From NCBI GenBank assembly GCA_025267735.1, contig CM046301.1, forward strand, positions 66,421,872 to 66,485,871: a stretch of 64,000 nucleotides of DNA, given 5' to 3'. Source of the stretch: Mactra quadrangularis. Lineage: Eukaryota; Mollusca; Bivalvia; Venerida; Mactridae. How positions within the stretch are numbered: position 1 is the first letter of the stretch; each line of letters opens with the position of its first letter. The notes beneath the pieces were generated by a model. The model did no database searches, was not told the DNA's origin, and was given only the letters and a program-made list of their open reading frames with translations. Of this stretch, positions 12,301-22,294 are shown one piece after another. The translations under genes and the position numbers were made by a program.

Positions 12301-13461
12301 ATTTGGTATATTAACTACTCTCAACCATTTAATGTGAATCGATGTACCAAAGGGTTCCAAAGAATATTAGAATGCCACGAATGAAGTGAAAGAAAAATGA
12401 AATATCGAGCAATGGAAATAATTTAATGTCAAGTCTACATCATACTAAACTTGAGCCGGAAGTTTGTCGCCGAGAACTATAGAAAACCTTTCAGACTTAG
12501 CGGAGACAAACTTGTATTGGAAATACGGAGGACGTGCTCAATAATTGAGTATGGAATGAATCTTTTAACGACTTTGTATAGCTGTTAGAAAGAGTAATTA
12601 CATAAGGACTATGTTAATACAAACATTTGTAGAAAAGGTTTAAAACATTTTATCGAAGAAAGGGCAATTTCTATTTTTGACTAAAGCTGATTATGCAAAG
12701 TATATAAAGAGACAAAATGAAATATACCGGAACAAAACTAAATCTTGTACATAACATATGTTAGATCACCTACATATTAAATGAAAATCATGAGATAAAT
12801 ATATAAAAAAAGAAACTGAATGAAGGATAAGTACCAGGGAGTATTTCATTTCCAACCACTGCAATACAATCGTATATAGTATACATAAACATATCAACAT
12901 GCAAAACGATAAATCAAACATGATTACATGGGTTGTAAAATCAATTTCTTTGGGCTGATATTATGAAAAAGTATCAAAATTAACTCAAATCATTCTCAAG
13001 ATATGGGAACAAACAATTTTTTAAAAAAGATCTTTATCATCAAACTCACCTTCGATTTCAAGGTCAGTGTCCCAATCTTCCTCAACATCGACTGTTTCAA
13101 CGGTAATTTGTTGGTATTCTGGTTCAATATCTGATTCTTCATCCACATCACCTTCAACAAGTTCTGGCTGATCTTTAACCTCTGTGATAAGGACATCCGG
13201 TGTTTTCGGCTCATCTTCTGGAGCTGGCGATGGTGGCGCCACCTGTTGTGGTGGATCATCTTTGTTGGCGGGAGTTCGCACGAGTCTGGCGCGTGTGGTA
13301 TGAGTTGTGGGCATGCGCGATGATTCTGACCTCGTTTCCAATTCTGATATTCTACCGGAAGCATCCATTAGATCAATATGAACACGTTTCTCTTCAGTTG
13401 GTTCTTCGTCGTCTTCTTCTTCAGGGACAGATTGAAGAAAACTTGGCTGTGCTTCGACACC
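309..13461 (-). CDS. LRRC74A: LRRC74A-like leucine-rich repeat protein (12 confirmed coding exons)
   Basis: Joined minus-strand CDS: 13461-13050, 7703-7519, 6953-6846, 5416-5323, 4797-4748, 4216-4135, 3816-3731, 3194-3000, 2495-2400, 1761-1486, 1036-951, 378-309. The total is 1,740 nt, an open frame of 579 residues ending in TAA; every junction has AG/GT and matching phase. Residues 1-137 are acidic and low in complexity. About 139-199 carry the family segment with VPVSY (165-169). About 200-436 form RNase-inhibitor-type LRRs (LDLSWN, ISWNGFG, LDVSGN). About 437-579 form a C-terminal domain with two weak EF-hand-like loops. The order and wording of the repeats and the C-terminal domain match vertebrate LRRC74A, which is about 490 residues, so this protein has a longer N-terminus. 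LRRs of this type bind proteins; the biological role of LRRC74A is poorly known. The start codon lies in an upstream exon (two candidates given separately). Confidence 0.93.
951..1036 (-). CDS. LRRC74A: LRRC74A exon, second EF-hand-like segment
   Basis: Acceptor AG at 1038-1037, donor GT at 950-949; 86 nt, starting in phase 0 and leaving two bases (GG) for the next codon. It encodes DLAVPFNKPKLEAAVIRLAD and then DQAGRIYF. The loop ADDQAGRIYFGD, which runs over the junction, has Gly at position 6 and Ile at 8 as in EF-hands, but lacks an acidic residue at position 1 and has Asp, not Glu, at 12, so calcium binding is doubtful. Confidence 0.9.
1308..1450 (+). repeat. 3' part of tRNA-SINE family B, with adjacent GTTATCTCCCTTT motif
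   Basis: From about 1335 the sequence (gtagttggttaacagct, then the ccagagatttagcc tract, gtcgactgaccgcc-like stretch and tgacctatacaatgtg) is the reverse complement of the repeat end at 29880-30000 and is also present at 23665-23760 and 56880-56990. It is therefore a truncated family B copy lying in an LRRC74A intron. The motif GTTATCTCCCTTT at 1308-1320 just precedes it. Confidence 0.7.
1486..1761 (-). CDS. LRRC74A: LRRC74A exon, C-terminal domain and first EF-like loop
   Basis: Acceptor AG at 1763-1762, donor GTATGT from 1485; 276 nt, 92 codons, phase 0 at both ends. It starts DVPIEFEF after the last LRR, passes a basic linker (HPHRKKEP) and ends with YDPDGNYQVTPEDFVKAVE. The 12-residue loop DPDGNYQVTPED has Asp at 1 and 3 and Asn at 5, but Tyr replaces Gly at 6 and Asp replaces Glu at 12: a degenerate EF-hand. 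This is the largest exon after the N-terminal one. Confidence 0.93.
2400..2495 (-). CDS. LRRC74A: LRRC74A exon, last leucine-rich repeat
   Basis: Acceptor AG at 2497-2496, donor GT at 2399-2398; 96 nt, 32 codons, phase 0 at both ends. It encodes MGNNILTTAGAIAIATSI and ends ELEELDLT. The N-x-L and alternating Ala/Ile pattern is that of an RNase-inhibitor-type repeat. The exon's first ATG is an internal Met that follows the preceding RVLK. Confidence 0.9.
3000..3194 (-). CDS. LRRC74A: LRRC74A exon, two leucine-rich repeats
   Basis: Acceptor AG at 3196-3195, donor GTAAGT from 2999; 195 nt, 65 codons, phase 0. It encodes NVRLKSCNISWNGFGPEGG and ALFELDVSGNRLTADSAMK. This closely follows the vertebrate LRRC74A repeats at the same place (ISWNGFG against VSMNGFG, LDVSGN against VDVSRN), which is the strongest family evidence. 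Confidence 0.93.
3419..3437 (+). repeat. (CAA)n microsatellite
   Basis: Six or so consecutive CAA units, followed by atgtttatt. It lies in an LRRC74A intron between exons at 3194 and 3731. Confidence 0.85.
3568..3622 (+). repeat. Alternating purine-pyrimidine AT/AC tract
   Basis: A run of TATATATATACATGTATA followed by CACACACG, TATATATACACATGTATA: alternating purine-pyrimidine sequence with two ACATGTATA cores. It lies in an LRRC74A intron; no gene is implied. Confidence 0.75.
3731..3816 (-). CDS. LRRC74A: LRRC74A exon, leucine-rich repeat with LDLSWNH
   Basis: Acceptor AG at 3818-3817, donor GTTAGT from 3730; 86 nt. The first two bases complete a Ser codon split with the previous exon. 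It encodes GNDILEVLDLSWNHIRGRG and AIAVAKGIG. The length of about 28 codons is one RNase-inhibitor repeat, so repeat and exon nearly coincide. Confidence 0.92.
4135..4216 (-). CDS. LRRC74A: LRRC74A exon, leucine-rich repeat
   Basis: Acceptor AG at 4218-4217, donor GTAAGT from 4134; 82 nt, 27 codons plus one base. It encodes NAKYLKELSLARNMFGSEAG and EILGPAI. This is one LRR (L-x-x-L-x-L-x-x-N) in register with its neighbours. Confidence 0.92.
4748..4797 (-). CDS. LRRC74A: LRRC74A exon, half repeat
   Basis: Acceptor AG at 4799-4798, donor GTAACA from 4747; only 50 nt. The first two bases complete a Gly codon. It encodes NNFEDKDAQIFADALE, the helical half of an LRR whose strand half (RKLDLSG) lies in the preceding exon. 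Small size makes this exon easy to miss with automatic prediction. Confidence 0.88.
5323..5416 (-). CDS. LRRC74A: LRRC74A exon, leucine-rich repeats
   Basis: Acceptor AG at 5418-5417, donor GTATGT from 5322; 94 nt, 31 codons plus one base. It encodes ILSDNKLGTLGAQCMCKMLS and GLRKLDLS. The pattern S-D-N-x-L-G followed by a cysteine-containing helix is typical of the family. Confidence 0.92.
5753..5873 (+). repeat. Tandem direct repeat, period 79 bp
   Basis: The segment beginning gtccactaaaatatttagtg (5753) and continuing into gtagccttcctaaaca is repeated from 5832 with a few substitutions (gtccgctaaaatatttagta, gcagccttcctaaaca). Each unit carries the palindromic core ctaaaatatttag. It lies in the 1.4-kb LRRC74A intron. 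Confidence 0.8.
6061..6082 (+). repeat. Perfect 10-bp inverted repeat
   Basis: ATCAACGCAC, a two-base spacer (AG) and then GTGCGTTGAT: all ten arm bases pair. It is a compact hairpin in an LRRC74A intron, GC-richer than its surroundings. Function is unknown. Confidence 0.85.
6485..6790 (+). mobile_element. tRNA-derived SINE, family A (full length)
   Basis: The tRNA-like head has an A-box (gtggtccagtggtaggacg) and a B-box (gggttcgagtccc) at about 6495-6550. A conserved central domain follows (cttgagcaagaaatttacc, cttcactccacccaggtg, aaatgggtacctgcgagg), then a tail containing gactccccagggagattgat. This central domain is widespread in molluscan SINEs. It is inserted in sense to the plus strand inside an LRRC74A intron. 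Other copies: 14655-14880 and 48728-48825, both minus. Confidence 0.88.
6846..6953 (-). CDS. LRRC74A: LRRC74A exon, leucine-rich repeat
   Basis: Acceptor AG at 6955-6954, donor GTACGT from 6845; 108 nt, 36 codons, phase 0. It encodes DNITLEKLNLQGNWIEGEGG and MARMLEENDYITEL. The intron downstream of it (5417-6845) is the longest inside the repeat region and contains a SINE. Confidence 0.92.
7519..7703 (-). CDS. LRRC74A: LRRC74A exon, VPVSY segment before the repeats
   Basis: Acceptor AG at 7705-7704, donor GTAAGT from 7518; 185 nt. The first two bases complete an Asp codon split with 13050. It encodes EIMKEVRNHDPTGRAYY, then CNRMGLVPVSYIKRH and MRFHGLGATAAKAIALVLR. Vertebrate LRRC74A has the same order (a YxxAC-like motif, GVVPVSY, then HGLG), so the placement is firm. 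Confidence 0.93.
8211..8220. promoter_or_regulatory. Palindromic CRE-type site
   Basis: GTGACGTCAC is a full palindromic cAMP-response-element core (TGACGTCA). It stands alone in the long LRRC74A intron. Such an 8-mer arises by chance now and then, so activity is uncertain. Confidence 0.3.
9001..9147. mobile_element. MITE-like element, family M1 (copy 1)
   Basis: Terminal inverted repeats of about 45 bp: left tttttctcaactgtcaaag at 9010 with ataatatcacggtgaatg; right caccgtgaaattattcatg and ttgacagttgagaaaaaac near 9105-9140. The outer bases tatag also pair. There is no coding capacity. A second copy with the same arms and a different, longer middle lies at 53293-53547. Confidence 0.85.
13050..13461 (-). 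CDS. LRRC74A: LRRC74A N-terminal acidic exon
   Basis: Acceptor TTTTAG ends at 13462; the in-frame TAG there prevents upstream extension, so an earlier exon must supply the start. Donor GTGAGT from 13049. The exon is 412 nt, 137 codons plus one base. It is rich in Glu, Asp and Pro (PEEEDDEEPTEEK near the start, then APPSPAPEDEPKTPD) and ends DWDTDLEIE, a phrase shared with vertebrate LRRC74A just before the LRR domain. The long region is probably disordered. Met at 13368 is internal and would drop 31 in-frame codons if used as a start. Confidence 0.88.
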
Positions 13462-13531
13462 CTAAAACAGTTTGAACTGCATTATAGTTGTTTAGAATTA
13501 ACGTATTGACATTTGTAAACACTTCACTTAC

Positions 13532-13540
13532 TTTAGACAT
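13532..13540 (-). CDS. LRRC74A: Alternative first coding exon of LRRC74A (Met-Ser-Lys)
   Basis: ATG-TCT-AAA precedes a perfect donor GTAAGT (13531-13526) and also ends in phase 0. It would create an intron of only 70 nt, far shorter than any other in this gene (the next shortest is 318 nt), and the -3 base is T, a weak start context. I rank it below the candidate at 17061-17069. Confidence 0.22.
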
Positions 13541-14654
13541 TAATTTCTTCCATTAAATTTCAATTAAATTTAGAAATTCCATTATGTTTTTCTACACGAA
13601 TTCAAATTAAAGTAGGTTTATAGCCAATCTTTATAAAGTTTAATTACTCCTGCAGGTCTGAAATTTTAACACTTTTAATTGAAAATCTCTTAACTTTTAA
13701 CTTTACTTCTATATCAGAGTTTACAACTACGTGTATAAAGTTTTATAAATGTAAGAATTTCTGCCACTATCTTAAAATCTTTTAGTTATAGAATCACTGA
13801 ATTATAAAGGACAACATATCTGTTAACATACTTCATAAATTTTCAATAATCCAATTTCCACTAATTTAAGTTATAATAACAATCACAGATTTTCAGATCA
13901 AAATCTTTTGTCTACAAACGAATTAAAGTAATTCCTTTTGACTTTTGAAAATCTTGAAAGCGTTTAAAGAGATTTTCGATATTTTAAAATCATATTTCAC
14001 CGCTGTGGTATCGAAGTATAACAATCGAACAGTATTCAAGTGTTTATGTAAACTAATACATTCAACAAAATGAAATTTACGACTTGTCATTGCAAATCTT
14101 CGACAGAAGGCTACATTATCGTAAAATGTCCAATAAACTTAGTTTGGGCTACTTATATTTACTTACTATATATTAATCATTTGGATTTTTCTTACTAAGT
14201 AAACACGGGGCTTCAATTGTAACAAAAGTGGGTATGCTAGCCAAAATAAACAAACACACATGACACAATAAAATCTCAATTTTCTAATCATACCAAATAC
14301 ATGAAATATAATAAAAGAACTTATGACAGCAATAACCCTCGCTCTATAGGTTTAGAATGAAACTATTGTTAATGAACACAAACACATTTTCGACTCTTAT
14401 TTTCATTATACAATGTCATGCTTGAAGTTTTGTTAGAAATGGATTATTGAAAGCCTTTTGAATGCAAGGTTCCATTAAGAACGCTTAAATGTTGACAATC
14501 AACTACTTAATCTGGGGAACAGGAATTGCAACACGTAGCGTGAATTCTAGAAAATCCAATTTCAGTACAAATTTATATGTAATGACATTTTATAGTTTAA
14601 GTTTTATGCTATGCACGTTCTTCGACTTTACAGCTATTACCACTGGTCATTGGG

Positions 14655-14880
14655 CTACTGGTATATATCTATTAATCTCCCTGGGGATTCTTTTACTCCG
14701 CTTAGTGCAACCGAAAATATACCACCCCCGCAGGTACCCATTTATACCTAGGTCGAGTGAAGCAATTGTATGCTAATTTCTTGCTCAAGGATATTATCAG
14801 TGACACTATAGTGGGGTTCAAAACCTGGGGCCTCTCGATCCCCAAGAGGTCGTCCTACCACAGGGCTACTGCTACTACTG
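14655..14880 (-). mobile_element. tRNA-derived SINE, family A (minus copy)
   Basis: Reverse complement of the family A element at 6485-6790: tail (attaatctccctggggattc), central domain (caggtacccatttatacctag, ttcttgctcaagga) and a decayed tRNA-like head (ggggcctctcgatcccc, gtcctaccac). The B-box is damaged. It lies between the N-terminal exon of LRRC74A and the candidate exon at 17061. Confidence 0.85.
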
Positions 14881-15043
14881 TATGTATATGTACAAATGTG
14901 TGAATCTAATACTAAATATTAAATATAAAAACAAAACAAACAAAATACAAACATGTTATAATAAAACCATGAAACAAAAATTTGTAACAGTGACACAAAC
15001 TACATGTATTGAATGTACTAGAAAATCTTCAGAGGGACGGGGA

Positions 15044-15090
15044 GAGGATAGAACTGGCAAGGGGTTGGCAAGGGGCTGGCGAGGAAGTAA
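15044..15090 (+). repeat. Short GGCAAGGGG tandem tract
   Basis: Imperfect repeats of ggcaaggggttggcaagggg, then ctggcgaggaag, in a G-rich stretch (gggacggggagagg) just after the family A SINE. The nearby open frame is low in complexity and not a gene. Confidence 0.5.
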
Positions 15091-16495
15091 ACCCACTTAC
15101 AAAGAGAAATAACTAGGGGACTAAACTAACTAAGGGACAGAAAATGACATAAAATATAGATGGGGTTTGGTTTGTCTGGAAGAATCCATCTAGGGAGACT
15201 TTGATTGGACAGGTAGTAATATTTGAAGATAGGGGCCCGATGATGACATTGTTAAACATTTGATAGAATCGATATTAAAAGAGAAATTCAGATAAATTGA
15301 AGTAGTCTTGTACGAGTACTGAAGTCTTAATTGAAACATTATTCTTAATTACTTTCTTATACTAAATAACTGACGAACAAACAGCAAACCATTTGAAGAA
15401 TCTTAGAATTCTAGAAGAATTAGGATATACATTATATTGCGCTGGTCACCTCTAAACTGTCAATTTCCGCGTTGGTTCGAACCCGATTGAGTCCTTAAAT
15501 TGCCCTATTAAATTGGGGCTTTAAAAAGTGCAATACCAACTGACTTGATTTATCTCCATAAAAATAAAATAGAATTTTGTATTTTTTGTGTTAAAATATC
15601 ACTGAATTATAAGTGCTAATGCAAAGTGCAAAATGTCACCAGAACAAATGGATATGGGTTGGACATCGGACACTTGTGAGAAAGTATAAGGCAAACATTG
15701 CTTCAATTTACAAGTACATGTGTAGGTATATAAATATAGGATCAAGCTTTCATTGAATCTTAATAGTCTATTCTTTAAACAAACGTAACCTTAACTGAGT
15801 AAAGTTGATTTTATACAGATTAAACTGAGTGTTAAAGATTAAACAATTTTATTTATTCTTAACATTTATAGTTTCTTTCATAGCAGTAGGGTAAAGTACG
15901 TTGTACTGAGTATTGGGGCTTAATATTTTAATACAGGTATGATATAATGAGATTAGGATTAGGTGTTATGGTCGATTAGGGTTTGAAAATTATAATACTT
16001 CATAAGAGTCATGATATTGCTAGAGTAGGTTAAGTAAGGCCGCGGACATGAGACATATTGCGATGGTAAGTGCTCTGGAAGAATACCGGTAACTGCCACG
16101 TTCCGACTTGCTTGAGACAATTTGTCATTAAAATTATTAGTAGTATTTAATTAGTTGGACATGTTTCTGAGCTCATATATGAATGAGTAATGTAATGATA
16201 GTGCAAGAAAAAAGATCACGCTAACTGGTATTTTGATAAAAATTGAAATGCTGCAAGACTCTTTCATTCATGGCAAACACGTTCCGAAAATGAGTATCGT
16301 CATATAAGGCACTATGCAGTTCCACTCAAACTGTTGAATGTTGTAAAATAATGCTGACCTCGGCTTTAGTTATGTCTGTAACTTTTCTTACAGTCGTAGC
16401 GTACTTGTGGAAATTCGAAGATGTGCCTTAAACTTTTCTCTTAATAATAAAGTCGAAATACTTGTTTAATTTAAATGGAATGTTATAATTTTCGG

Positions 16496-16570
16496 GGCTC
16501 TGGATTTACTATGAAACGTCGGATTGGAAACGAATGCTCTAACCAATGTGCTATGACCGCGACCCGATTA
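16496..16570 (-). mobile_element. tRNA-like SINE head remnant
   Basis: The reverse complement reads like a tRNA-type head: gggtcgcggtcatagcacat, tggttagagcattcg, then a decayed B-box. No SINE body can be recognised next to it. It may be a relic of the family C type. Confidence 0.35.
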
Positions 16571-17060
16571 TAAAATGCCCATTCACCAAGAAAAATCAAA
16601 TCATCTTGACTAATCCCTGGATGAGTTTTATACAAAAAAAAATAATAGTCATACTAAAGTACGAAGAATTTTGATAGAGAAAACATGCAATAAACAGAAT
16701 AACCATGCATGTATCAAAAGTATCGGAACACTTTGTCTCACTAACAATCTATATTTTATACAAAACTGCACTTTGTTCAATTAAATACTTGTTTTTCGAG
16801 TCCTGAAATTTAGGCAGACGAGGACAAGCAAAATTCTCAAAAATCTTATACATGGAATAAAACACGCTATAGTTTTAGATAATTATCGTCACTTCATCGA
16901 TTGGTCAGCGCAAAACTAACCTAACTACATGTAAAAAAAGAAGGATGTAGATTGGTTCTGCATTAACCCATCAGCATGTTAAAGAGCAAGAGGTGTTCCG
17001 ATACAAAGTGAAAAAAAACTCCAACCAACCACACCAGACACATGCAGCCACTCTACTTAC

Positions 17061-17069
17061 CAAAGACAT
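17061..17069 (-). CDS. LRRC74A: Candidate first coding exon of LRRC74A (Met-Ser-Leu)
   Basis: ATG-TCT-TTG sits directly before a perfect donor GTAAGT (17060-17055) and ends in phase 0, as the exon at 13461 requires. The -3 base is G, a favourable start context. The resulting intron (17060-13462) would be 3.6 kb, in line with a long first intron. The same frame stays open upstream to an ATG at 17183, so a longer N-terminus is possible. A rival candidate lies at 13532-13540. The coding part is only nine bases, so this is a suggestion, not a firm exon. Confidence 0.4.
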
Positions 17070-17183
17070 ATCCGTGTCAGCACGCTCACCAAAGTATCGA
17101 AAGTCCTTAGAAAAATCAAATGAAAATATTTCTATAGTACTTGCAATAAATGTACTTTTTTTACAGCAAAATCTCTTAAACAA

Positions 17184-20100
17184 AATTTACAATTGAAACC
17201 ATTACTAATATTAAGTTACTTACGTTTTTGCGATAGTATTAGATCTCTTCTCATAAGAAAACAAGCAAAAATCTTTAAACAAAGACAAATGCTATTCTTG
17301 ATACAAAACAATAATTGCCTGTTGAAATATTTGCATGTTAAACAAGCTTTATCAGTTACCCATTAATTGAATCACAATGAAATTCGATGAAACTAAGATT
17401 AAATTTGTTTGAAGTGTCTATGTAATTGATAAATTGCTTTAATTGAATGTTTACATCGTCAAATTTAACGATTCAATTCAAGATAAGAATTGTGTAAGGG
17501 TTTTGTCTTGAGCAATACTCAAATGTACGCTGAGAGAATATTTGGCATCGCGAGTAAGCATGTTTAATGACTAAGTTCGCTTGTTGGCACATGCTCTGAT
17601 TGAACCAAACACACCATTTGGTTCAATGTTTAAGCTAAGAAAGGCGACGTAGTGATAAGTCCTCTTAGATCCTAAATACATCGATAGATGTATGCCAATG
17701 GTCTTTACTAATTGACGAGCTAATCCCCGTAATAAAGCGTGAACTAAAGACAAACATGACCAAGTGGATTCGAGACAACCACATGTGTTACGGCATTTTA
17801 TTGACTATCATTAGAACCACTTTTATCAATGACTTCTGTGGTCAATAGGTGGATAGAACGATGGATTTAGTGCTTTATAAGTTGTCGCTCAATTGAAATA
17901 CAGAGTACTATTGGATATACTTGCTCTCTCTTGTATTTTGTGAATGGTTAGATAGTGCGGTCTCGTATCTCCGGCGAGGGTTTGGGTCAGTTTACTCCAA
18001 AGTTACCTCTGTTTTAACCTGCAAATTGTATGCTTATTTTTATAGCATTCAGTCATTATCAGTAACCAGAGCTTATCAAAGGTATCTACCACTGATGTTC
18101 GAGCATAATTTATGCATTTAGCATTTGATTAATGGTCCTCCTCTTATCATCTTAACGTAGCATTCGTTCGATGACAACTCAAAGAGTGCACGTGTCAACA
18201 AACGATGCAAGTCAGAACTAATAGAAATATTTCTCCGGGGAAACAAAATGGCCGATAGATTCAATCCATTTAAATCGGAATTTCTGTAATACTACGCTAT
18301 ATTTGTTTAGCCTCACATATCGCTGGATTTTGTTTTCTTATCAAATATTATAACCTGTGAAAATTTGAATAATTGACATTAGTCGAATATATGTAATCAA
18401 TGCAACCTATAATGTTTGTATAAATCTTATACCGACCTATTATTAACGTGACGGGTTTTAGCCTAAGCTAAACTCAAATAGACTGGGTTAAATTATACGT
18501 AAAATTACAGTGTTACATTACGTCTAAGCTATTGACTATCTGAATTTTCCTAAACTACGTATAGTTATGTCAACTAAACAGCCGACATTAGGGTATGGTG
18601 GCTTATTTATGCCACTAAATTACCACTTAACCCTTAGTGATTGCTTAATGTCGTTAGCGTATCCGTGCTTATACTGTTAATAAGCGTTTAATGCCGCTTT
18701 AGATGAAAAACAAAATTTGAAAATTGTTAAAAAGTGGCTTATAAAGTTTTGGAAGCCAGAACAATCGGTGATATTTTGGATAAGAAGTGTTTATCTACGT
18801 TTAGTTACCTAACTACATGTAACTCCTCTTAACATTTAGCCTCTAAAATAATGTAGTAAAGTTCTACCATAAAGACCATCTTTGTAATTGCAATCCCATG
18901 CCACTTTTGTCGATGCTAAGTCCGAAATAAAAAATTAAGTGGAAAATTGTCTATTCCGCTATTAAGACCATTGGTTTTATAGTCGTAATCGTGGAACTTT
19001 AATGGCAGTCGTAGGTACTAACTTGGATTACTTCCCGTTATAATCTTTTATTTATTGCAAATATGACGAGTAAGTACCTTATTCACTATTTCATTCACAA
19101 ATTAGTTTTAATGGTTATCTGGTGGCAGAAATATCCCACCATACTTTATTCTTTAAGACCATGTATTGAAATATCGTATGGCTGTCAACATATAGATATT
19201 TTAAGTGGTTTGCTTTTCATGTAATCAATAACAAACACATTATTTATATCATGACAGATGTACGTTTTAAATGATTGTTTTCATGAACTCTGTAGTGTAA
19301 GTATGTATTTAGCTTAACAAGAAATGCGAGCATTTTTTCCGAGACTTTCGTTATATTGATGTTTTAGGGTTGTCTCCCTTGGTAGATATGTTTCCAATGA
19401 AAGCTGAATTTTTATCGAAATATTGATGTTTTGTAGCGTTGTTTATAAATACTTAAAAGTGCTCAATATACAATATCTTTTGTTCAGCAAATTAGCATAT
19501 CGATAGTTCATTCGTATAGGGTCTCAGGCTTTTATTTTTTGTCCATACAGGGCAAGTTCTATCAACTGTGATTCAAGACCTATGTTAGAAGCAGTGATAA
19601 TAAAGTGGTTGATCAACTAAAAAATCTAGAAAAAGGCAATATGAGCAATATGAGCTATCGATACTTTCATGTTCAATAAAAGATTTGCATAGTGTATTAG
19701 TGAATAAAGTGAATTCTATTCCATAATCAAATAACATGGTATTTGTACATCACGTGACTATATAGACCCGGTATTTAAATATTATCTTTTACCAATAAGC
19801 CAACCTAACCTAGTTTTAATATTTATGAATTAAACCTGCATTCTTATAATTTTTGTGATAACATTCTATACATTGTAAAACTTAGATATGTAAATCTATC
19901 ATTCCACTATCGCAGATTTAATAATTTTTCTTATAGTTGGAATGAAAGGTATAAGTTGGTATCATGTGAAAATTGCTTCACTTCTGTCAGCTTCCTGTAG
20001 TGTACTTTTGTGATTTCTGTAGTTCACTTCTTTGTGCGATTGGCGCGGCTCAGAGACAAAAGCTCTATGGCGTGCCGATCGCCTATGTTCAGTTTAACTT

Positions 20101-21160
20101 TTGTGAGATTAGAATTTATAACCAACAACATTTGTATTTAATAGGCTGGTTAAGTAGATCATAAAACAGCAAACAAGTCTTGCAGACACAATCAGACACA
20201 GCTGACTAGGTCTTTTCAGCGTGTTGCTTAACGGACTGGTCTGGCCATTGGGGGCCCGAGTGACGAGACAAGGTGTGACTCTATAAGTAAATCATTAAAT
20301 TAGAATAGGAATTAGTAATGTTAAACTGACTACAAGATTCAAGTTTGACATTTAAAGCAGAGACGTAACTGTCGAATCTAAAGCTGGTGTATCTACTTGG
20401 TTATTAGTTGATTTGCTATGAAAGTAAAGCTGGACGCTAGAATTGGGTAGCAACTTCAGGGACATGAACATCGGACGTATTCCCAACGTTCTGCAACGGC
20501 GTTGAGTATACATGTACATGTATATGCAACTTCTGAGTTCTGACTGTGAAGTTGACTTTTACGACCAGAACGTAGAATGATGGACATTTATCATAGTTCA
20601 AAAACGGCCTGTAAGGTTACTGGTTGGACCATTTGCTCGGTGCACGTTACTGTCCAAACATGACAGTGTGGTAACAGTTTAATTTCTAGTCCCGTATGGA
20701 ATTTCAGGCGGGGCTAGGATCACATAATTCTATTGACATACATTTACTTACAAATAAATCTCAAAAAGATAAAGTCAAATATTGACTTTCTTCATTGATT
20801 TAAATATAGCTACATGGTTTTTTAAAGCTTCGGGTTAAATATTTATAATTGTAACTATACCTACAAGTTCTAGTAAGGGATTACTGACCGTTGTATCGAC
20901 TTTATCATTTTAGAATTCATATGATAAGGCGAAAATACTTGCTATTGACCATTCACAGTGTGACTTTTTATTTGAATAGCAAAATGTTTGCCCACAAATA
21001 CGACCATGTGCTCTGTTGATAACACTTTGCAAATCTGACACTTAGACAAATTGCAAATGTAAAATCTTTGTTAAATATGCTAGAAGGTAAAGTCTTGGAT
21101 ATGTCCAATGTTTGTGCTTGAAGTCACGTACTAACCAGTTCACATTATGGGGAGAAGGAT
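17184..21160. other. Intergenic stretch without recognised genes
   Basis: Only short open frames with no recognisable domain are present, and splice-like signals do not join into a coding model. There is a perfect 18-bp palindrome TATACATGTACATGTATA at 20507-20524 and a GTTGTCTCCCTT motif near 19372. Base composition is roughly strand-symmetric, unlike the flanking transcribed regions. Confidence 0.6.
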
Positions 21161-21164
21161 ATGT

Positions 21165-21243
21165 AAGCGACTGGATCGCTCAGTCAGAAGAGCACTAGCT
21201 AAGTAAGCAAGGGTTGTTAGGTTCGAGTCCTGGTCAGGCTGCA
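21165..21243 (+). mobile_element. tRNA-like sequence, probable SINE head
   Basis: An A-box-like stretch (gatcgctcagtcagaagagc) and a B-box (taggttcgagtcctgg) are spaced as in a tRNA, ending caggctgc. The arms do not form a clean cloverleaf, and no CCA-end or terminator is clear, so I read it as a tRNA-derived SINE head rather than a working tRNA gene. Confidence 0.5.
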
Positions 21244-22294
21244 TAGTTTTCTCGTCCTGTTACATCGAAATGCTTTAAAACCTGTTCTGTTTATCAAAGG
21301 GACATTCAAAAAGTAGATCATCTGACGTCTGTTTAGTCTGCTAAACATAATCATTCACAAAATATCGTTCAGCAGATTTTAAAGACAATATTTTAATATG
21401 ATACAATAGATATTTCATGCATACATCGATTTGTTGATAGATTGACATGACCCCTCTTGACCCCGGAGATGACAATCTTTCTAGGGCGACAGTCACAAAC
21501 TACAAACATTTAAACTTGTTATTCTATGTTTACAACCCATATCTATACGAAGATTTTCATAATAATGAATTTATTGAATTTTTCAATAGATTGTAATGTT
21601 TTACATGATATAGGCATTTTATACGATATTTAATATAGTTTAATTTTAGCTACATGATTCTAAAGTTTTTGAATAGAATACTTGTAAAGTCTTACGTATA
21701 GAATTGCAGTGTTAAATGTCGTGTTTAGATAATTAAGTGCTTTGTAGATATTATTTGCACTCTGTAGTATTAGTCAAGTATTCAATATAAATGAACTGTG
21801 CCCAGTGTTTAAGAATACGTTCCGATAGTTTTACCTTATTCAAACTTATCGATAACATGTTTTTGTTTACTTAAGAAATAACCTTGTAATTTAAAGGCGT
21901 TGTTTTTGTAACTTTTACGTGGTTGCTAGAGAAATGCCATGAGTGAATTGTTAACAAGTTGTAAGTCTATATATGCCAAGTACCATGACATGTATTAAGT
22001 CTTTTTATTGGCTTTATTAAATTCAAAGCGAACGAAAACCTTTGAATTCGATGTGGTTTTAGCCTAAGAAGTAGTTTCCACTGACTAAGAACAATATATA
22101 TAACACATGCCATACATGCGTACAAAAAAATCGGTTCTAACGATTCTCCTCGCAGAGACATTTCTAAAGATTACATTTGTATTCAGTTAAGTTGTGTGCT
22201 TTGCCTTTGTTGAGACTTCGATCAGACTGACCTTGTATATATTCTAATAGAAAACACATCTATAGAAGAATATTTAATCACCCAGTTTTACCTT

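Larger units (their letters stand above)
7704..13049 (-). other. Long LRRC74A intron (5.3 kb)
   Basis: The intron joins the acidic N-terminal exon to the VPVSY exon in matching phase. By eye its plus strand is A- and C-rich, as expected for sequence transcribed from the minus strand. It contains a MITE-like element (9001-9147) and a palindromic CRE-type site (8211-8220). I see no other coding segment; the short open frames in it have no recognisable domain. Confidence 0.75.

Noticed and set aside
12996..13364. Minus-strand open frame of 122 codons overlapping the LRRC74A N-terminal exon
   Set aside because: It is the shifted-frame shadow of the acidic exon; the other frame matches LRRC74A and splices in phase.
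17571..18121. Short open frames on both strands in the intergenic region
   Set aside because: No domain, no shared splice phase with either gene, and lengths expected by chance.
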